This document shows positions 28,941 to 38,723 of a stretch of 64,000 bases of DNA, piece by piece. Under the pieces are notes generated by a model that saw only the letters and a list, made by a program, of their open reading frames with translations, searched no databases and was not told the origin of the DNA. Numbering within the stretch: position 1 is the stretch's first letter; each line of letters opens with the position of its first letter. The translations under genes and the position numbers were made by a program. The stretch comes from Bog-473 sp963728845 (GTDB lineage Bacteria > Actinomycetota > Acidimicrobiia > Acidimicrobiales > RAAP-2), in contig CAVSLS010000041.1 in assembly GCA_963728845.1 (NCBI GenBank), positions 186,001 to 250,000 of the forward strand, given 5' to 3'.

Positions 28941-29287
28941 TCAGCCGGCGCTGGTGCCGCAAGCCGCCTGGGCCTTGGCGAGGCGAGCGTTGACCTTGCT
29001 CTCCCGGTTCTGCACGCGGGTGATCCGCTTGGCCAGGGCATCGGCCCGCTGGGTCTTGCCCTCGGCCTTCAGCGTCGGCCTCCCGGGCCTCGGCCTTGGG
29101 CAGGCGGGCGTTGACCTTGCTCTCGAACGCCTGGACCTTGGCCTGCAGGGCGGGGAGCTTGGCGCACTTGGCCGCCGCATTCGTGCCTGGTCGGGGTGCT
29201 CGGGGTCGTCGACGCGCCGGCGATGCCGGCGGCGCCGAAGGTCAGGGCGCCTGCGACCGCGGTTCCTGCGATGATCTTGCGAAGCAT
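28941..29287 (-). CDS. Small exported alanine/lysine-rich coiled-coil protein (two frame changes)
   Basis: ATG at 29287 with GGAGGA before it begins a clear Sec signal peptide (LRKIIAGTAVAGALTFG, then AGAS). After a frame change near 29185 the mature part reads AAKCAKLPALQAKVQAFE, and after another near 29085 KTQRADALAKRITRVQNRES. The sequence ESKVNARL-x-KA occurs twice about 37 residues apart, so the mature protein is a short internal duplication forming a helical hairpin, with one Cys near each end (KCAKLP and AACGTS) that could make a disulfide. About 115 residues. Function unknown. Confidence 0.65.
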
Positions 29288-29473
29288 GGGTCCTCCTTGG
29301 ACATCTGTGCACTCTGCACGTTGCGCCGCCGTACTGGCGGCACCATCCAGGCTGGGGGCCAGATGTGAGGGATCTGTCATGGAGGTTTGAGCGAAGCCCC
29401 CGCAGCGTAAGGAAACCCGAAAGAACCCTAAGAAAACCGGCAGGAGCGCAACCGGCGCCCCGGCCGGCGGCCC

Positions 29474-30895
<1,422 letters not shown>

Positions 30896-30929
30896 GACCT
30901 CGACTCCGTCATGACCTCGACTCCGTCAT
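30896..30929 (-). repeat. 17-bp tandem duplication giving two mini-cistrons between coaX and lysS
   Basis: On the minus strand ATGACGGAGTCGAGGTC occurs twice in tandem and the true lysS start ATGACCGAGTCGAAGCC is a diverged third copy (14 of 17 identical). Each of the first two ATGs opens a six-codon frame (MTESRS) whose TGA overlaps the next ATG as ATGA; the first ATG itself overlaps the coaX stop. Confidence 0.9.
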
Positions 30930-31777
30930 GAATTGACATTGCGCTCGTACACGATGCGCAGGCCGTGCAGGGTCAGCCAGGGCTCCACGTGGTCAATCGT
31001 GTCCGAATACGGCGCGATGAGCGAACTGAACCCGCCGGTGGCCACCACGGTGGAGGGGCCGAGCTCCTCCATGAAGCGCCGGGACAGCGCGTCGACCAGT
31101 CCGGCGAAGCCGTAGAGCGTCCCGGACTCAATCGATTCGACGGTCGAGCGGCCGATGACGCTGCGCGGCTCGACCAGCTCGACCCGCCGCAACGCGGCAG
31201 CATGCTGGTAGAGGGCATCGAGGCTGATCGCCACACCGGGTGTGATCGCGCCGCCCAGGTACTCGCCCTTGGCGCTGATCGCCTCCACCGTCGTCGCGGT
31301 GCCCATGTCGACCACGATGCAGGGCCCGCCATAGAGGTCGTAGGCCCCGACGGCGTCGGCGATCCGGTCCGCACCGACCTCCTTGGGATTGTCGTAGAGG
31401 ATGGGCATCCCGCTCTTGGTGCCCGGGCCGAGCACCACGCAGGGGAGGTCGGAGAACCAGCGCGTGGCCATCTGGCGCAGCTCGCCCGTGACGTGCGGCA
31501 CCGAGGAGCTCACTGCGATGCCCGAGACCGACGTCGCGATGTCGAGCCCCTCCAGATCGAGCAGCTGGGTCAGGAGCACCGCGTGCTCGTCGGGGGTGCG
31601 GGTGGGGACCGTCGAGAGCCGCCAGTGGTGCGTGAGGCCGCGCGGCGCGGTGGGATCGTCCTCGGTCCCGATGCCGACGCCCACGCTGTCCTCGACGACG
31701 GGCACGGTCTCGGTGTCGTCGCGTCGGTAGAGGCCGATCACCGTCTCGGTGTTGCCGACGTCAATGACGAGCAGCAC
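30926..31777 (-). CDS. coaX: Type III pantothenate kinase
   Basis: 283 residues of the ASKHA fold. LLVIDVGNTETVIGLY is the ATP phosphate loop 1, GADRIADAVGAY the pantothenate and metal region, VVDMGTATTVEAIS phosphate loop 2, and GGAITPGVAIS, GRSTVESIESG and VVATGGFSSLI complete the signature. Phosphorylates pantothenate, the committed step to CoA; this type is not inhibited by CoA and usually needs a monovalent cation. It is 3 bp downstream of nadC and its stop overlaps the mini-cistron chain leading to lysS. Confidence 0.95.
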   Translation of the reverse strand: MLLVIDVGNTETVIGLYRRDDTETVPVVEDSVGVGIGTEDDPTAPRGLTHHWRLSTVPTRTPDEHAVLLTQLLDLEGLDIATSVSGIAVSSSVPHVTGELRQMATRWFSDLPCVVLGPGTKSGMPILYDNPKEVGADRIADAVGAYDLYGGPCIVVDMGTATTVEAISAKGEYLGGAITPGVAISLDALYQHAAALRRVELVEPRSVIGRSTVESIESGTLYGFAGLVDALSRRFMEELGPSTVVATGGFSSLIAPYSDTIDHVEPWLTLHGLRIVYERNVNS

Positions 31778-31780
31778 GGC

Positions 31781-32719
31781 TCAACCACCCGCCCCGGCGG
31801 TTCCGCCCGTTCCCGTCGCCGTCGCCGTCGTCCCCGTCCCGCCGGCGTCGGTCCAGACGAGATCGAGGCCGAGGTCGAGGACCGGGGCGGAGTGGGTCAG
31901 CGCTCCGACCGAGATCCTGTCCGGACCCGCCGCGGCGTAGGCGCCGATGGTGGCGAGGGTGATGCCGCCCGAGACCTCGGTCAAGATGGGGCCCGCTGCG
32001 TCCAGGTGGGCCAGCGCGATCGACTCCACGACGGTCCCCGGGTCCATGTTGTCGAGCAGCACCGCGTCCGCACCGGCGCGGGCGGCCTCGGCCACCTGGT
32101 CCAGGGCGTCGCACTCCACTTCGACCATCCGGCCCGGCCACAGCGTGCGGGCCTGCTGCACCGCCGCGGTGATGCTCGTCCCGGCCAGGTGGTTGTCCTT
32201 GAGCAGGACGGCGTCGGAGAGCCCGGCCCGGTGGCTGGTCCCGCCCCCCGCACGGACGGCGGCCTTCTGGAGGACGCGCAACCCGGGGGTGGTCTTGCGG
32301 GTGTCGAGGACCTCGACCGAAGGGTTGCTCTCGTGCGCCGCGGCGACGAACTGTGCCGTCATCGTCGCGATGCCCGACAGGTGGCCCAGGAAGTTCAACG
32401 CCGTGCGCTCTGCGGTGAGGATGGGGCGCAGCCGCCCCGTCACCTCCAGCACGGTGTCGCCGGCGGAGAGCTTCGTGCCGTCGACGACGTGCCAGTGGAG
32501 CTCGAGCTCGGGGTCGACCCGCGCGAAGGCCTGCGTCGCGCAGTCCCGGCCGGCCAGCACGCCGTTGTGGCGGGCCCGCACCGCGCAGAGCACGGTCGCC
32601 GCGGCCGGCACCAGCGCAGCCGTCACGTCACCCTCGGGGCCGAGATCCTCCGCCAAGGCCCGGTCGACGGCGTCAACGACCGCCCGGGCGTACGCCTCGT
32701 CCGACTCCCTCTCGCTCAC
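31781..32719 (-). CDS. nadC: Quinolinate phosphoribosyltransferase
   Basis: 312 residues from a GTG that overlaps the nadB stop (GTGA). Converts quinolinate and PRPP to nicotinate mononucleotide. Seen: EDLGPEGDVTAALVP at the N-terminal domain, then the barrel with RTALNFLGHLSGIAT, DTRKTTPGLRVLQKAAV, the catalytic stretch RAGLSDAVLLKDNHL, VEVECDALDQ and LLDNMDPG. The last 20 residues are a Gly/Thr/Ala low-complexity tail that goes beyond the usual C-terminus; the frame is intact through it. Second step of the NadA-NadB-NadC route (no nadA nearby). Confidence 0.94.
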   Translation of the reverse strand: MSERESDEAYARAVVDAVDRALAEDLGPEGDVTAALVPAAATVLCAVRARHNGVLAGRDCATQAFARVDPELELHWHVVDGTKLSAGDTVLEVTGRLRPILTAERTALNFLGHLSGIATMTAQFVAAAHESNPSVEVLDTRKTTPGLRVLQKAAVRAGGGTSHRAGLSDAVLLKDNHLAGTSITAAVQQARTLWPGRMVEVECDALDQVAEAARAGADAVLLDNMDPGTVVESIALAHLDAAGPILTEVSGGITLATIGAYAAAGPDRISVGALTHSAPVLDLGLDLVWTDAGGTGTTATATGTGGTAGAGG

Positions 32720-34366
32720 GCCCACGGGCGACGCCGACCTCCGGCCGGCACCTGTCCGTGGACGAGCCGGCGCCGCCAGGACGGGTCTGCCTCGGGGTAT
32801 TCGCGCCGCAGGTGGGCGCCCCGGCTCTCGGTGCGAGCGAGCGCCGAGGCCAGCAGCGCGTCCGCCAGCTGCAACATGTTCGCCAGCTCCCCGGCGCCGG
32901 CCGAGACCGCGCTCTCGCCCACGACCACCGCCATGTCCTCGACGACGGCGCGAGCTCCCAGGAGGGACTCGGCGGTGCGCACGACGCCGGCACCCCGGGT
33001 CATGGCGCGCTGCAGCGTGTCGCGCAACTTCGTGATGTCCAGGTCCCGCGACCCGCCGGCGGGCCGCACCAGCGCGGCGCGGCGCTCGACCACGGTGCAC
33101 CCGATGCCGTCAATCGGGTCGTGCCCCAGCACGGCGCGCGAGCGCGCCGCTGGCCTCGGGTCCGCGGGCCCCCGACGGGATGCGCTCGGCCAGTCGCGCC
33201 CCGAAGACCATGCCTTCGAGCAGGGAGTTGGAGGCCAGGCGGTTGGCTCCGTGGACCCCGGTGCAGGCCACCTCGCCCACCGCCCACAACCCCGGCAGCG
33301 CCGTGGCACCCCACAGGTCGGTGACCACGCCCCCCGAGAGGTGGTGTGCCGCCGGTGCGATGGGGAGCCAGTCGCGCTCGGGGTCGAGCCCGATGGAGGA
33401 CAGCGAGCCGGCAATGGTGGGGAAGCGGGCCGAGAAGCGCTCGAGGCCGGTCGCGTCGAGCCAGAGGTGGTCGACGCCCTGCTCGGCCATGCAGGCCGCC
33501 ATGGCCCGGCTCACCACGTCGCGCGACGCCAGCTCGTCCACGAAGCGCTCGCCGTCGCGGTCGCGCAGCAGCGCGCCGTGGCCGCGCAGCGCCTCGGAGA
33601 GCAAGGGCCGGGGCATGGCCGGGTGGTGCAGCGCGGTCGGATGGAACTGGACGAACTCGACGTCGGCGGTCGGCACGCCGGCTCGGAGCGCCATCGCCAC
33701 ACCGTCGCCCGTCGACTCGGGAGGGTTGGTGGTGACCGAGAAGAGCTGACCGGCGCCACCGGTGGCCAGCACGACATGATCGGCCGACACCTCGACCGGA
33801 CCGTCGGCGCGACCGGGTGGCAGCGCCAGCACGCCGACGCAGCACCCGCCCTCCACGAGGAGGTCCAGGGCGAACCAGCCTTCGAGCACCGCGCTGGCCG
33901 AACGGTAGGTGGCGTCGACGAGCGCCCGCTCCACCTCCGCGCCCGTGGCCGCCCCGCCGGCGTGGACGACGCGGGGCCGGGAGTGGCCACCTTCACGTGC
34001 CAGGGCGAGAGTGCCCGTTGCCTCCCTGTCGAAGTCGACGCCGAGCGCGATGAGCTCGTGCACGCGCCCAGGGCCCTCGTCGACCAGGATGCGCACGGCC
34101 TCCTCGTCGCACAGGCCGGCTCCTGCCGCCAGCGTGTCGGCCAGGTGAAGGTCGGTCGAATCCTCGTCGCCGCCCAGCACCGCCGCGACCCCACCCTGGG
34201 CCCAGCGCGTCGCCGCCTGCGCCAGCGCGCCCTTGGTCAGCACGCCGAGGGACAGGGAGGACGAGGGCGCGCCGGGTCCGGCCAGGCGCACGGCCGCCGA
34301 CAGACCGGCCACGCCGCTGCCCAGGACCAGGACGTCGAAGGGTCCCGGCCCGGCCCCGGTGGTCAC
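32716..34366 (-). CDS. nadB: L-aspartate oxidase (frame interrupted)
   Basis: FAD enzyme oxidising L-aspartate to iminoaspartate, the first step in de novo NAD synthesis. Rossmann motif VLVLGSGVAGLSAAVR at the N-terminus, ALAQAATRWAQGGVAAV (the flavin/substrate loop), FVQFHPTALHH, the RDVVSRAMAACM and LWAVGEVACTGVHGANRLASNSLLEG segments are all diagnostic. The frame changes near 33135-33150, after which the C-terminal helical domain (ITKLRDTLQRAM) continues to 32716. About 550 residues. GTG start overlaps the panD stop; stop overlaps the nadC GTG. Confidence 0.93.
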
Positions 34367-34756
34367 GCCGGTTCGGTCAGCGTGAGCTCGGCATCGAGAC
34401 GGGCCGACGCTTCGTCGATCACCCGGTTGCGCCCGTCGACGTGCACGACGCGGGGCACGTACTCGTCGAGCTCGGCTCGCTCGTAGTCGGCGTAGGTGAT
34501 GATGATCACCTTGTCGCCGGGCGCCACCAGGCCGCGCCGCGGCGCCGTTGAGGCAGATTTGCCCGCGCTCGCCCTCAATGGCGTAGGTCTCGAAGCGCGC
34601 GCCGTTGTCGATGTCGAGGACGGCGACCTGCTCGTAGGGGAGGATGTCGGCCAGCGCCATCAGCTCGGTGTCGATGGACACGGAGCCGACGTAGTGCAGG
34701 TTGGCACCGGTCACGGTGGCCCGGTGGATCTTGGACTTCATCATGCGGCGGCGCAT
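34363..34756 (-). CDS. panD: Aspartate 1-decarboxylase (frame interrupted)
   Basis: Pyruvoyl enzyme making beta-alanine for pantothenate. The start ATG at 34756 gives RRRMMKSKIHRATV, like known PanD N-termini. The self-processing site is Gly-Ser in HYVGSVSID, where Ser becomes the pyruvoyl group; Tyr and Lys of KSKIHRATV and the NGARFETY loop are conserved. After a frame change near 34545-34555 the C-terminus reads LVAPGDKVIIITYADYE. About 131 residues. It starts 4 bp after the panC stop and overlaps the nadB GTG. Aspartate is the substrate of both PanD and NadB. Confidence 0.93.
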
Positions 34757-34760
34757 CGGC

Positions 34761-35687
34761 TCAACCGATCCTTTCGAGTCGTCGGACCTGATCGGTCGCG
34801 TCTGGTACAGCGGGGACCTCGTCGGCCGCCTCGAGGGCGGCGCTGTTGTCGATGAGCCGCACCGGCCCCACCTGGGCCGCGACCAGCAGGCGCACCGCCC
34901 GCGGATCGTCGAGGGCGTCGGGCTCTTCGAGCGTGGCGGCGTCCACCGCCACGGCGTAGTCGAGGCGCACGAGCGGCTCGAGCGCCACGGCGGCCCGCAT
35001 GGCCCGGCCGACGGCCGCGCCCGAGCGCTCGCCGCTGGCCACGGCGGCACGGCCGGCGGCCAGGGCGCGGGAGAGAACGGTCGCCGCCTCCCGCTCGCCG
35101 GCCGACAACCGGACGTTGCGGCTGGAGAGCGCCAGCCCGTCGGGCTCCCGGACGATCGGGCACCCCACCACCTCGACGGGCAGCGACAGATCGCGGGCCA
35201 GGCGCCGCACGACCGCCAGCTGCTGGAAGTCCTTCAGCCCGAAATAGGCGCGGCACGGGCCGGCGATGGCGAAGAGTTTTGCGACCACGGTGGCGACGCC
35301 GTCGAAGTGTCCCGGGCGCGACGCACCCTCCCACGCGTCACTCACGCCCCCGACCGACACCGTCGTCGACGGCGCGGCGGGCCACGACGGGTACATCTCG
35401 CGCACCGCCGGCACGAAAGCCACGTCGGCACCGGCCTCTGCACAGACGAGCAGGTCGCGCTCGAGCGTCCGCGGGTAGCGCGCCATGTCCTCGGGGTCGC
35501 CGAACTGCAGGGGGTTCACGAAGATGCTGACCGCCACGACGTCGCACTCGGCCCGTGCCCGCGCCATGAGCGAGCGGTGGCCGTCGTGCAGCGCGCCCAT
35601 GGTCGGCACCAGCCCGACCACCCGACCCGCCGCACGGGCCCGGTCGAGCAGGGCGCGGCACCCGGCGGTGGTCTCGACGACGTCCAT
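34761..35687 (-). CDS. panC: Pantothenate synthetase
   Basis: 308 residues; joins pantoate and beta-alanine with ATP. HIGH-type motif in LVPTMGALHDGHRSL, IFVNPLQFG, the PGHFDGVATVVAKLF segment, YFGLKDFQQL and the KMSKS-like ALSSRNVRL. The start is ATG 35687 (MDVVETTAG), since the longer frame overlaps the upstream gene by many codons. It follows the DUF2520 gene by 13 bp and is followed by panD; panB is not in the window. Confidence 0.95.
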   Translation of the reverse strand: MDVVETTAGCRALLDRARAAGRVVGLVPTMGALHDGHRSLMARARAECDVVAVSIFVNPLQFGDPEDMARYPRTLERDLLVCAEAGADVAFVPAVREMYPSWPAAPSTTVSVGGVSDAWEGASRPGHFDGVATVVAKLFAIAGPCRAYFGLKDFQQLAVVRRLARDLSLPVEVVGCPIVREPDGLALSSRNVRLSAGEREAATVLSRALAAGRAAVASGERSGAAVGRAMRAAVALEPLVRLDYAVAVDAATLEEPDALDDPRAVRLLVAAQVGPVRLIDNSAALEAADEVPAVPDATDQVRRLERIG

Positions 35688-35700
35688 CGCGTCCGGCGCC

Positions 35701-36453
35701 CTAGACCGCCGCCGGCACGGCCGGTGTCGCCGGCACCGCGGCATCGGCCTGGGCCAGCCGCGTGGCCAGCGCCGCCCCGGCCTGGTAGCCGGCGCGCTCG
35801 CCTTCGGGCAACGCGTCGAGGTGGCGGCTCAGCGTCGCCCAGTCGCCTCGGCGGGCCGGGCCGGTCAGCGCGGCGGCGGCGCCCAGCGAGGCCACGTCCT
35901 CGACGGCGGCGCGGGCGAGGGGCAGGAACGACTCGAGATCGAGCCCGACCGTGACCGCCACGCGCTCGACCTGGCCCAGGAGGGCGACCACGTGGTTCGC
36001 CGCGATGCAGGCCGCGGCGTGGTACGCCGCCCGTTCAGCGTCGGCGACCTCGACCGCCCGGCCCCCGAGGCACCCGACGATCTCGCGCGCCACCGGCGCG
36101 CCCGCCACCGCGAACGTGACACCCGAGCCCAGCCGGGCCGCGCCGACCTCGCCGTTGGGCAGGGGCACGAGCGGGTGGACCGCCGCCCGGAGGGGGTGCG
36201 GCGCCAGGGCGTCGAGCCCGAGCGAGCCGGACAGGTGGGCCACCGTGGTCCCCGCGACGGGTTCGACGGCCGCTGCGACCTCGGCGATGGCGTCGTCGGG
36301 TGTCGCGATGACGAGCACGTCGACGCCGCGCGCGGCGTGCGACAGGTCGTCGCCACGCCCGCAGAACCCGGCGAACTCCCAGCCGCGTGCCGAGAGTGCC
36401 GCGGCAAGGGACGTGCCGGCCCGACCGGGACCGATGATCCGGATGGAGTGCAT
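35701..36453 (-). CDS. Rossmann-like/DUF2520 oxidoreductase next to panC
   Basis: 250 residues. N-terminal NAD(P)-binding loop IRIIGPGRAGTSLAAAL, then ATPDDAIAEVAAAVEP, HLSGSLGLDALAPHP and VHPLVPLP, followed by a helical C-terminal DUF2520 domain with YHAAACIAANHVVALL. This matches Rv3603c-type proteins, which lie immediately upstream of panC in mycobacteria. The fold is that of 6-phosphogluconate-dehydrogenase-like reductases, so a ketopantoate reductase or a related role in pantothenate synthesis is likely but unproven. Intact. Confidence 0.85.
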   Translation of the reverse strand: MHSIRIIGPGRAGTSLAAALSARGWEFAGFCGRGDDLSHAARGVDVLVIATPDDAIAEVAAAVEPVAGTTVAHLSGSLGLDALAPHPLRAAVHPLVPLPNGEVGAARLGSGVTFAVAGAPVAREIVGCLGGRAVEVADAERAAYHAAACIAANHVVALLGQVERVAVTVGLDLESFLPLARAAVEDVASLGAAAALTGPARRGDWATLSRHLDALPEGERAGYQAGAALATRLAQADAAVPATPAVPAAV

Positions 36454-36521
36454 CTGACCTCCTTCGGCGTTCCGGCCCCTGACGGGTGCCGTTCGCCTAC
36501 AGACGATCCGAGAACCTTCCC

Positions 36522-37004
36522 CTACAGACTACCCATACGGACGACATCCCCACCAGACGCCCTGAGCTGCTCCGATGTGACGAGGTCGGGCGCCAGGTCC
36601 GCCAGGGGCGCCACGACGAACCGCCGCTCCCACAGGCGCGGGTGGGGGACGGTGAGGTCCGGCTCGTCCACCTCGCACCCCTGCACCCACAGCACGTCGG
36701 CATCGAGGGTCCGCGGGCCCCAACGCACCGTGCGCACCCGCCCCGCCGCCTCCTCGAGGGCGCGGCAGCGCTCGAGGAGCTGCCGGGGGGTGTCGGCGGT
36801 CGAGAGCTCGACGACCACGTTGAGGTACGGCCCCTGGCCCCCGGGGCCCCCGACGGGCTCGGTCTCGTAGAGCGGCGAGACGCCGACGACGTCACCGGCC
36901 GCCGCCAGGCCGTCGACCGCGGCGCGCAACAGGGCCCGGCGGTCCCCCAGGTTCGAGCCCAGCCCGACGAACGCGCGCCGCCGTGGCACGGGCCGGCCCG
37001 TCAC
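36522..37004 (-). CDS. folK: HPPK, 6-hydroxymethyl-dihydropterin pyrophosphokinase
   Basis: 160 residues. Transfers pyrophosphate from ATP to 6-hydroxymethyl-7,8-dihydropterin in folate synthesis. VGLGSNLGDRRALLRAAV at the start, VSPLYETEPVGGPGGQGPYLN, the GRVRTVRWGPRTLDADVLW stretch (Arg contacts and the metal Asp pair in DAD) and the PHPRLWERRFVVAPL segment are all typical. Intact. It follows folB by 10 bp. The 68-bp gap downstream separates it from the DUF2520 gene. Confidence 0.95.
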   Translation of the reverse strand: MTGRPVPRRRAFVGLGSNLGDRRALLRAAVDGLAAAGDVVGVSPLYETEPVGGPGGQGPYLNVVVELSTADTPRQLLERCRALEEAAGRVRTVRWGPRTLDADVLWVQGCEVDEPDLTVPHPRLWERRFVVAPLADLAPDLVTSEQLRASGGDVVRMGSL

Positions 37005-37014
37005 CGTTGCGCCA

Positions 37015-37377
37015 TCAGCGGGCGCGCCGCACCCTCACCCCGGTCGAACCCACGTCGAGCGCGAGCGGCGGTCGCACCTTGCGCACCGTGACCTCGACCG
37101 CCTCGAGGCGGGGGTCCACGATCAGCAGCGCGCTGGCCAACCGGCCGGTGAGGGCCTCGAGCAGCCGGTACGAGCGCCCGCCGACGACGTCGGCCGCCGT
37201 CTGGGCCAGTGCGCCGTAGTCGACCGTGTCGGCCAGGTCGTCGCTGTGCTGGGCGGTCTCCATGTCGACCCACGCCACGATGTCGACCGAGAAGGGCTGC
37301 GCCCGCTCGCGCTCCTCGGGGAGCACGCCGTGCACCCCGGTCACCCGGAGGTCGCGGATCTCGATGCGGTCGCTCAC
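37015..37377 (-). CDS. folB: Dihydroneopterin aldolase
   Basis: 120 residues from a GTG overlapping the stop of the preceding gene (GTGA). Retro-aldol cleavage of dihydroneopterin to 6-hydroxymethyl-dihydropterin. Conserved: IEIRDLRVTGVHGVLPEERE, the FSVDI strand, DLADTVDYGAL, the Glu in RLLEALTGRLA that binds the pterin ring, and VTVRKVRPP (catalytic Lys). Normal length for a FolB monomer. Intact. Confidence 0.93.
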   Translation of the reverse strand: MSDRIEIRDLRVTGVHGVLPEERERAQPFSVDIVAWVDMETAQHSDDLADTVDYGALAQTAADVVGGRSYRLLEALTGRLASALLIVDPRLEAVEVTVRKVRPPLALDVGSTGVRVRRAR

Positions 37378-37889
37378 TCGGCCCGATGGCGCGCCGGCAT
37401 GCCCTCCAGCTCGGCCAGCAGCTCGCGGCCGGGCTCGCCCATGGCGTGCCCCACCACGTGCTCGACCAGCGCCACGGCCTGGGGCAGGTTGGCGATGCGG
37501 TCGGACCAGACCAGGTATCCGGCCAGGACCCCCATGACCCGGTCGCCCAGCTCGTCCTGGTGCACCAGGATGCGCAGGCCGGCGGCCAGTGACACGTCGA
37601 TGTCCTCGTAGCAGGCGGCCAGGACCGGCCGCGGGTCGCCCGAGCGCTCCAGGGGGTAGTGGGCCCAGGCCAGTCCTTCCTCGTCGTAGGCGGCCAGGTT
37701 GTGCGGCGAGGGCAGCAGCGAGACGACGCGGCCGAAGCCCTGCACGCGCAGCCAGATGATCTCCTCTTGGCGCCGGACGCGGCGGTGGTTGACCGAGAAC
37801 CCGCCGGGCCGTTCGCTCGCGGCCAGGTGGTCCTTGATCACCCAGGTGAAATTGCGCGGCGGGATGCCGGCGGCCCACTTGCCCTTCAT
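37374..37889 (-). CDS. Dual-specificity-phosphatase-like protein lacking the catalytic Cys
   Basis: 171 residues between folP and folB, overlapping both by 4 bp. The order NFTWVIKDHLAASERPGG, FGRVVSLLPSPHNLAAYDEEG and a following loop-helix VHQDELGDRVMGVLAGYLVW is that of DSP/tyrosine phosphatases: beta strand, HC(X)5R P-loop, then helix. Here the loop is His110-Gln111-(X)5-Arg117, so the nucleophilic cysteine is Gln and the protein would be catalytically dead as a phosphatase. It might be a binding pseudoenzyme or a false resemblance. No signal peptide. Unnamed otherwise. Confidence 0.6.
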   Translation of the reverse strand: MKGKWAAGIPPRNFTWVIKDHLAASERPGGFSVNHRRVRRQEEIIWLRVQGFGRVVSLLPSPHNLAAYDEEGLAWAHYPLERSGDPRPVLAACYEDIDVSLAAGLRILVHQDELGDRVMGVLAGYLVWSDRIANLPQAVALVEHVVGHAMGEPGRELLAELEGMPARHRAE

Positions 37890-38719
37890 GCGGCAGGACC
37901 ATACAGCCGGCTCACCTGCACCGTGGCCGCCACGTCGTGGACCCGGACCATGCCCACCCCCGCCACCATGGCCGCCGCCGCCGTGGCCAGGGATCCCTCG
38001 GCCCGCTCCCCGAGCGGCGCCGGCTCCCCCGCCCGGGCGCCGTCCACCAGCGTCCCGAGGAAGCGCTTCCGGCTCGTGCCGACCACGACCCCGGCGCAGC
38101 CCGCACCCGTCGCCCCCTCCACCAGCTCGGGCAGGTGGCGCAGCAGCGACAGATTGTGCGCCACCGTCTTGCCGAAGCCGATGCCGGGGTCGACCCAGAC
38201 CTCGCCCACCCCGGCCGCGCGCGCACGGCGGGCCCGCTCGAGCACGATCTCCCGCACCTCGCGCACGACGTCGGCGTAGCGGGGGTCGTCCTGCATGGTG
38301 CGCGGCCGACCCTGCATGTGCATGGCGACCCAGCCTGCCCCCGTCGCCGCGGCCACCTCCCAGAGCGACGCGGAGATGTCGTTGACGAGGCTCGCCCCGG
38401 CCGTCACCGCGGCCGTGGCCACCTCGGGCTTGACCGTGTCCACCGAGACCCGGGCGCCGTGGGCGGCGGCGGGGCCGGCCAGGGCCTCGACGACGGGCAC
38501 CACCCGGGCCAGCTCGAGCCCGGCGGGCACGGGGTCGGAACCGGGCCGCGACGACTCCCCGCCCACGTCGATGACGTCGGCGCCCTCGGCCAGCAACTCG
38601 AGCCCCCGGGCCACCGCCGCCTCGAAAGTGTCGTAGAGCCCGCCGTCGGAGAAGGAGTCCGGCGTGACGTTGAGGACGCCCATCACGAGCGGCCTCCCGG
38701 AACCGGGGGGCGGCCCCAC
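37886..38719 (-). CDS. folP: Dihydropteroate synthase
   Basis: 277 residues, TIM barrel. Condenses p-aminobenzoate with 6-hydroxymethyl-dihydropterin pyrophosphate. VMGVLNVTPDSFSDGG, DVIDVGGESSRPGSDPV, ISVDT-type VSVDTVKPEVA, LVNDIS, the WVAMHMQGRPRTMQ loop, WVDPGIGFGKT and GTSRKRFLG are all in place. Intact. It starts 4 bp after the folE stop. p-Aminobenzoate supply is not encoded by pabA/pabB in this window; see the CADD-like gene at 53,173. Confidence 0.96.
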   Translation of the reverse strand: MGPPPGSGRPLVMGVLNVTPDSFSDGGLYDTFEAAVARGLELLAEGADVIDVGGESSRPGSDPVPAGLELARVVPVVEALAGPAAAHGARVSVDTVKPEVATAAVTAGASLVNDISASLWEVAAATGAGWVAMHMQGRPRTMQDDPRYADVVREVREIVLERARRARAAGVGEVWVDPGIGFGKTVAHNLSLLRHLPELVEGATGAGCAGVVVGTSRKRFLGTLVDGARAGEPAPLGERAEGSLATAAAAMVAGVGMVRVHDVAATVQVSRLYGPAA

Positions 38720-38723
38720 CGGA

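Noticed and set aside
30965..34486. A 1173-codon plus-strand frame over coaX, nadC and nadB
   Set aside because: It is antisense to three well-conserved genes and has only low-complexity content, typical of high-GC shadow frames.
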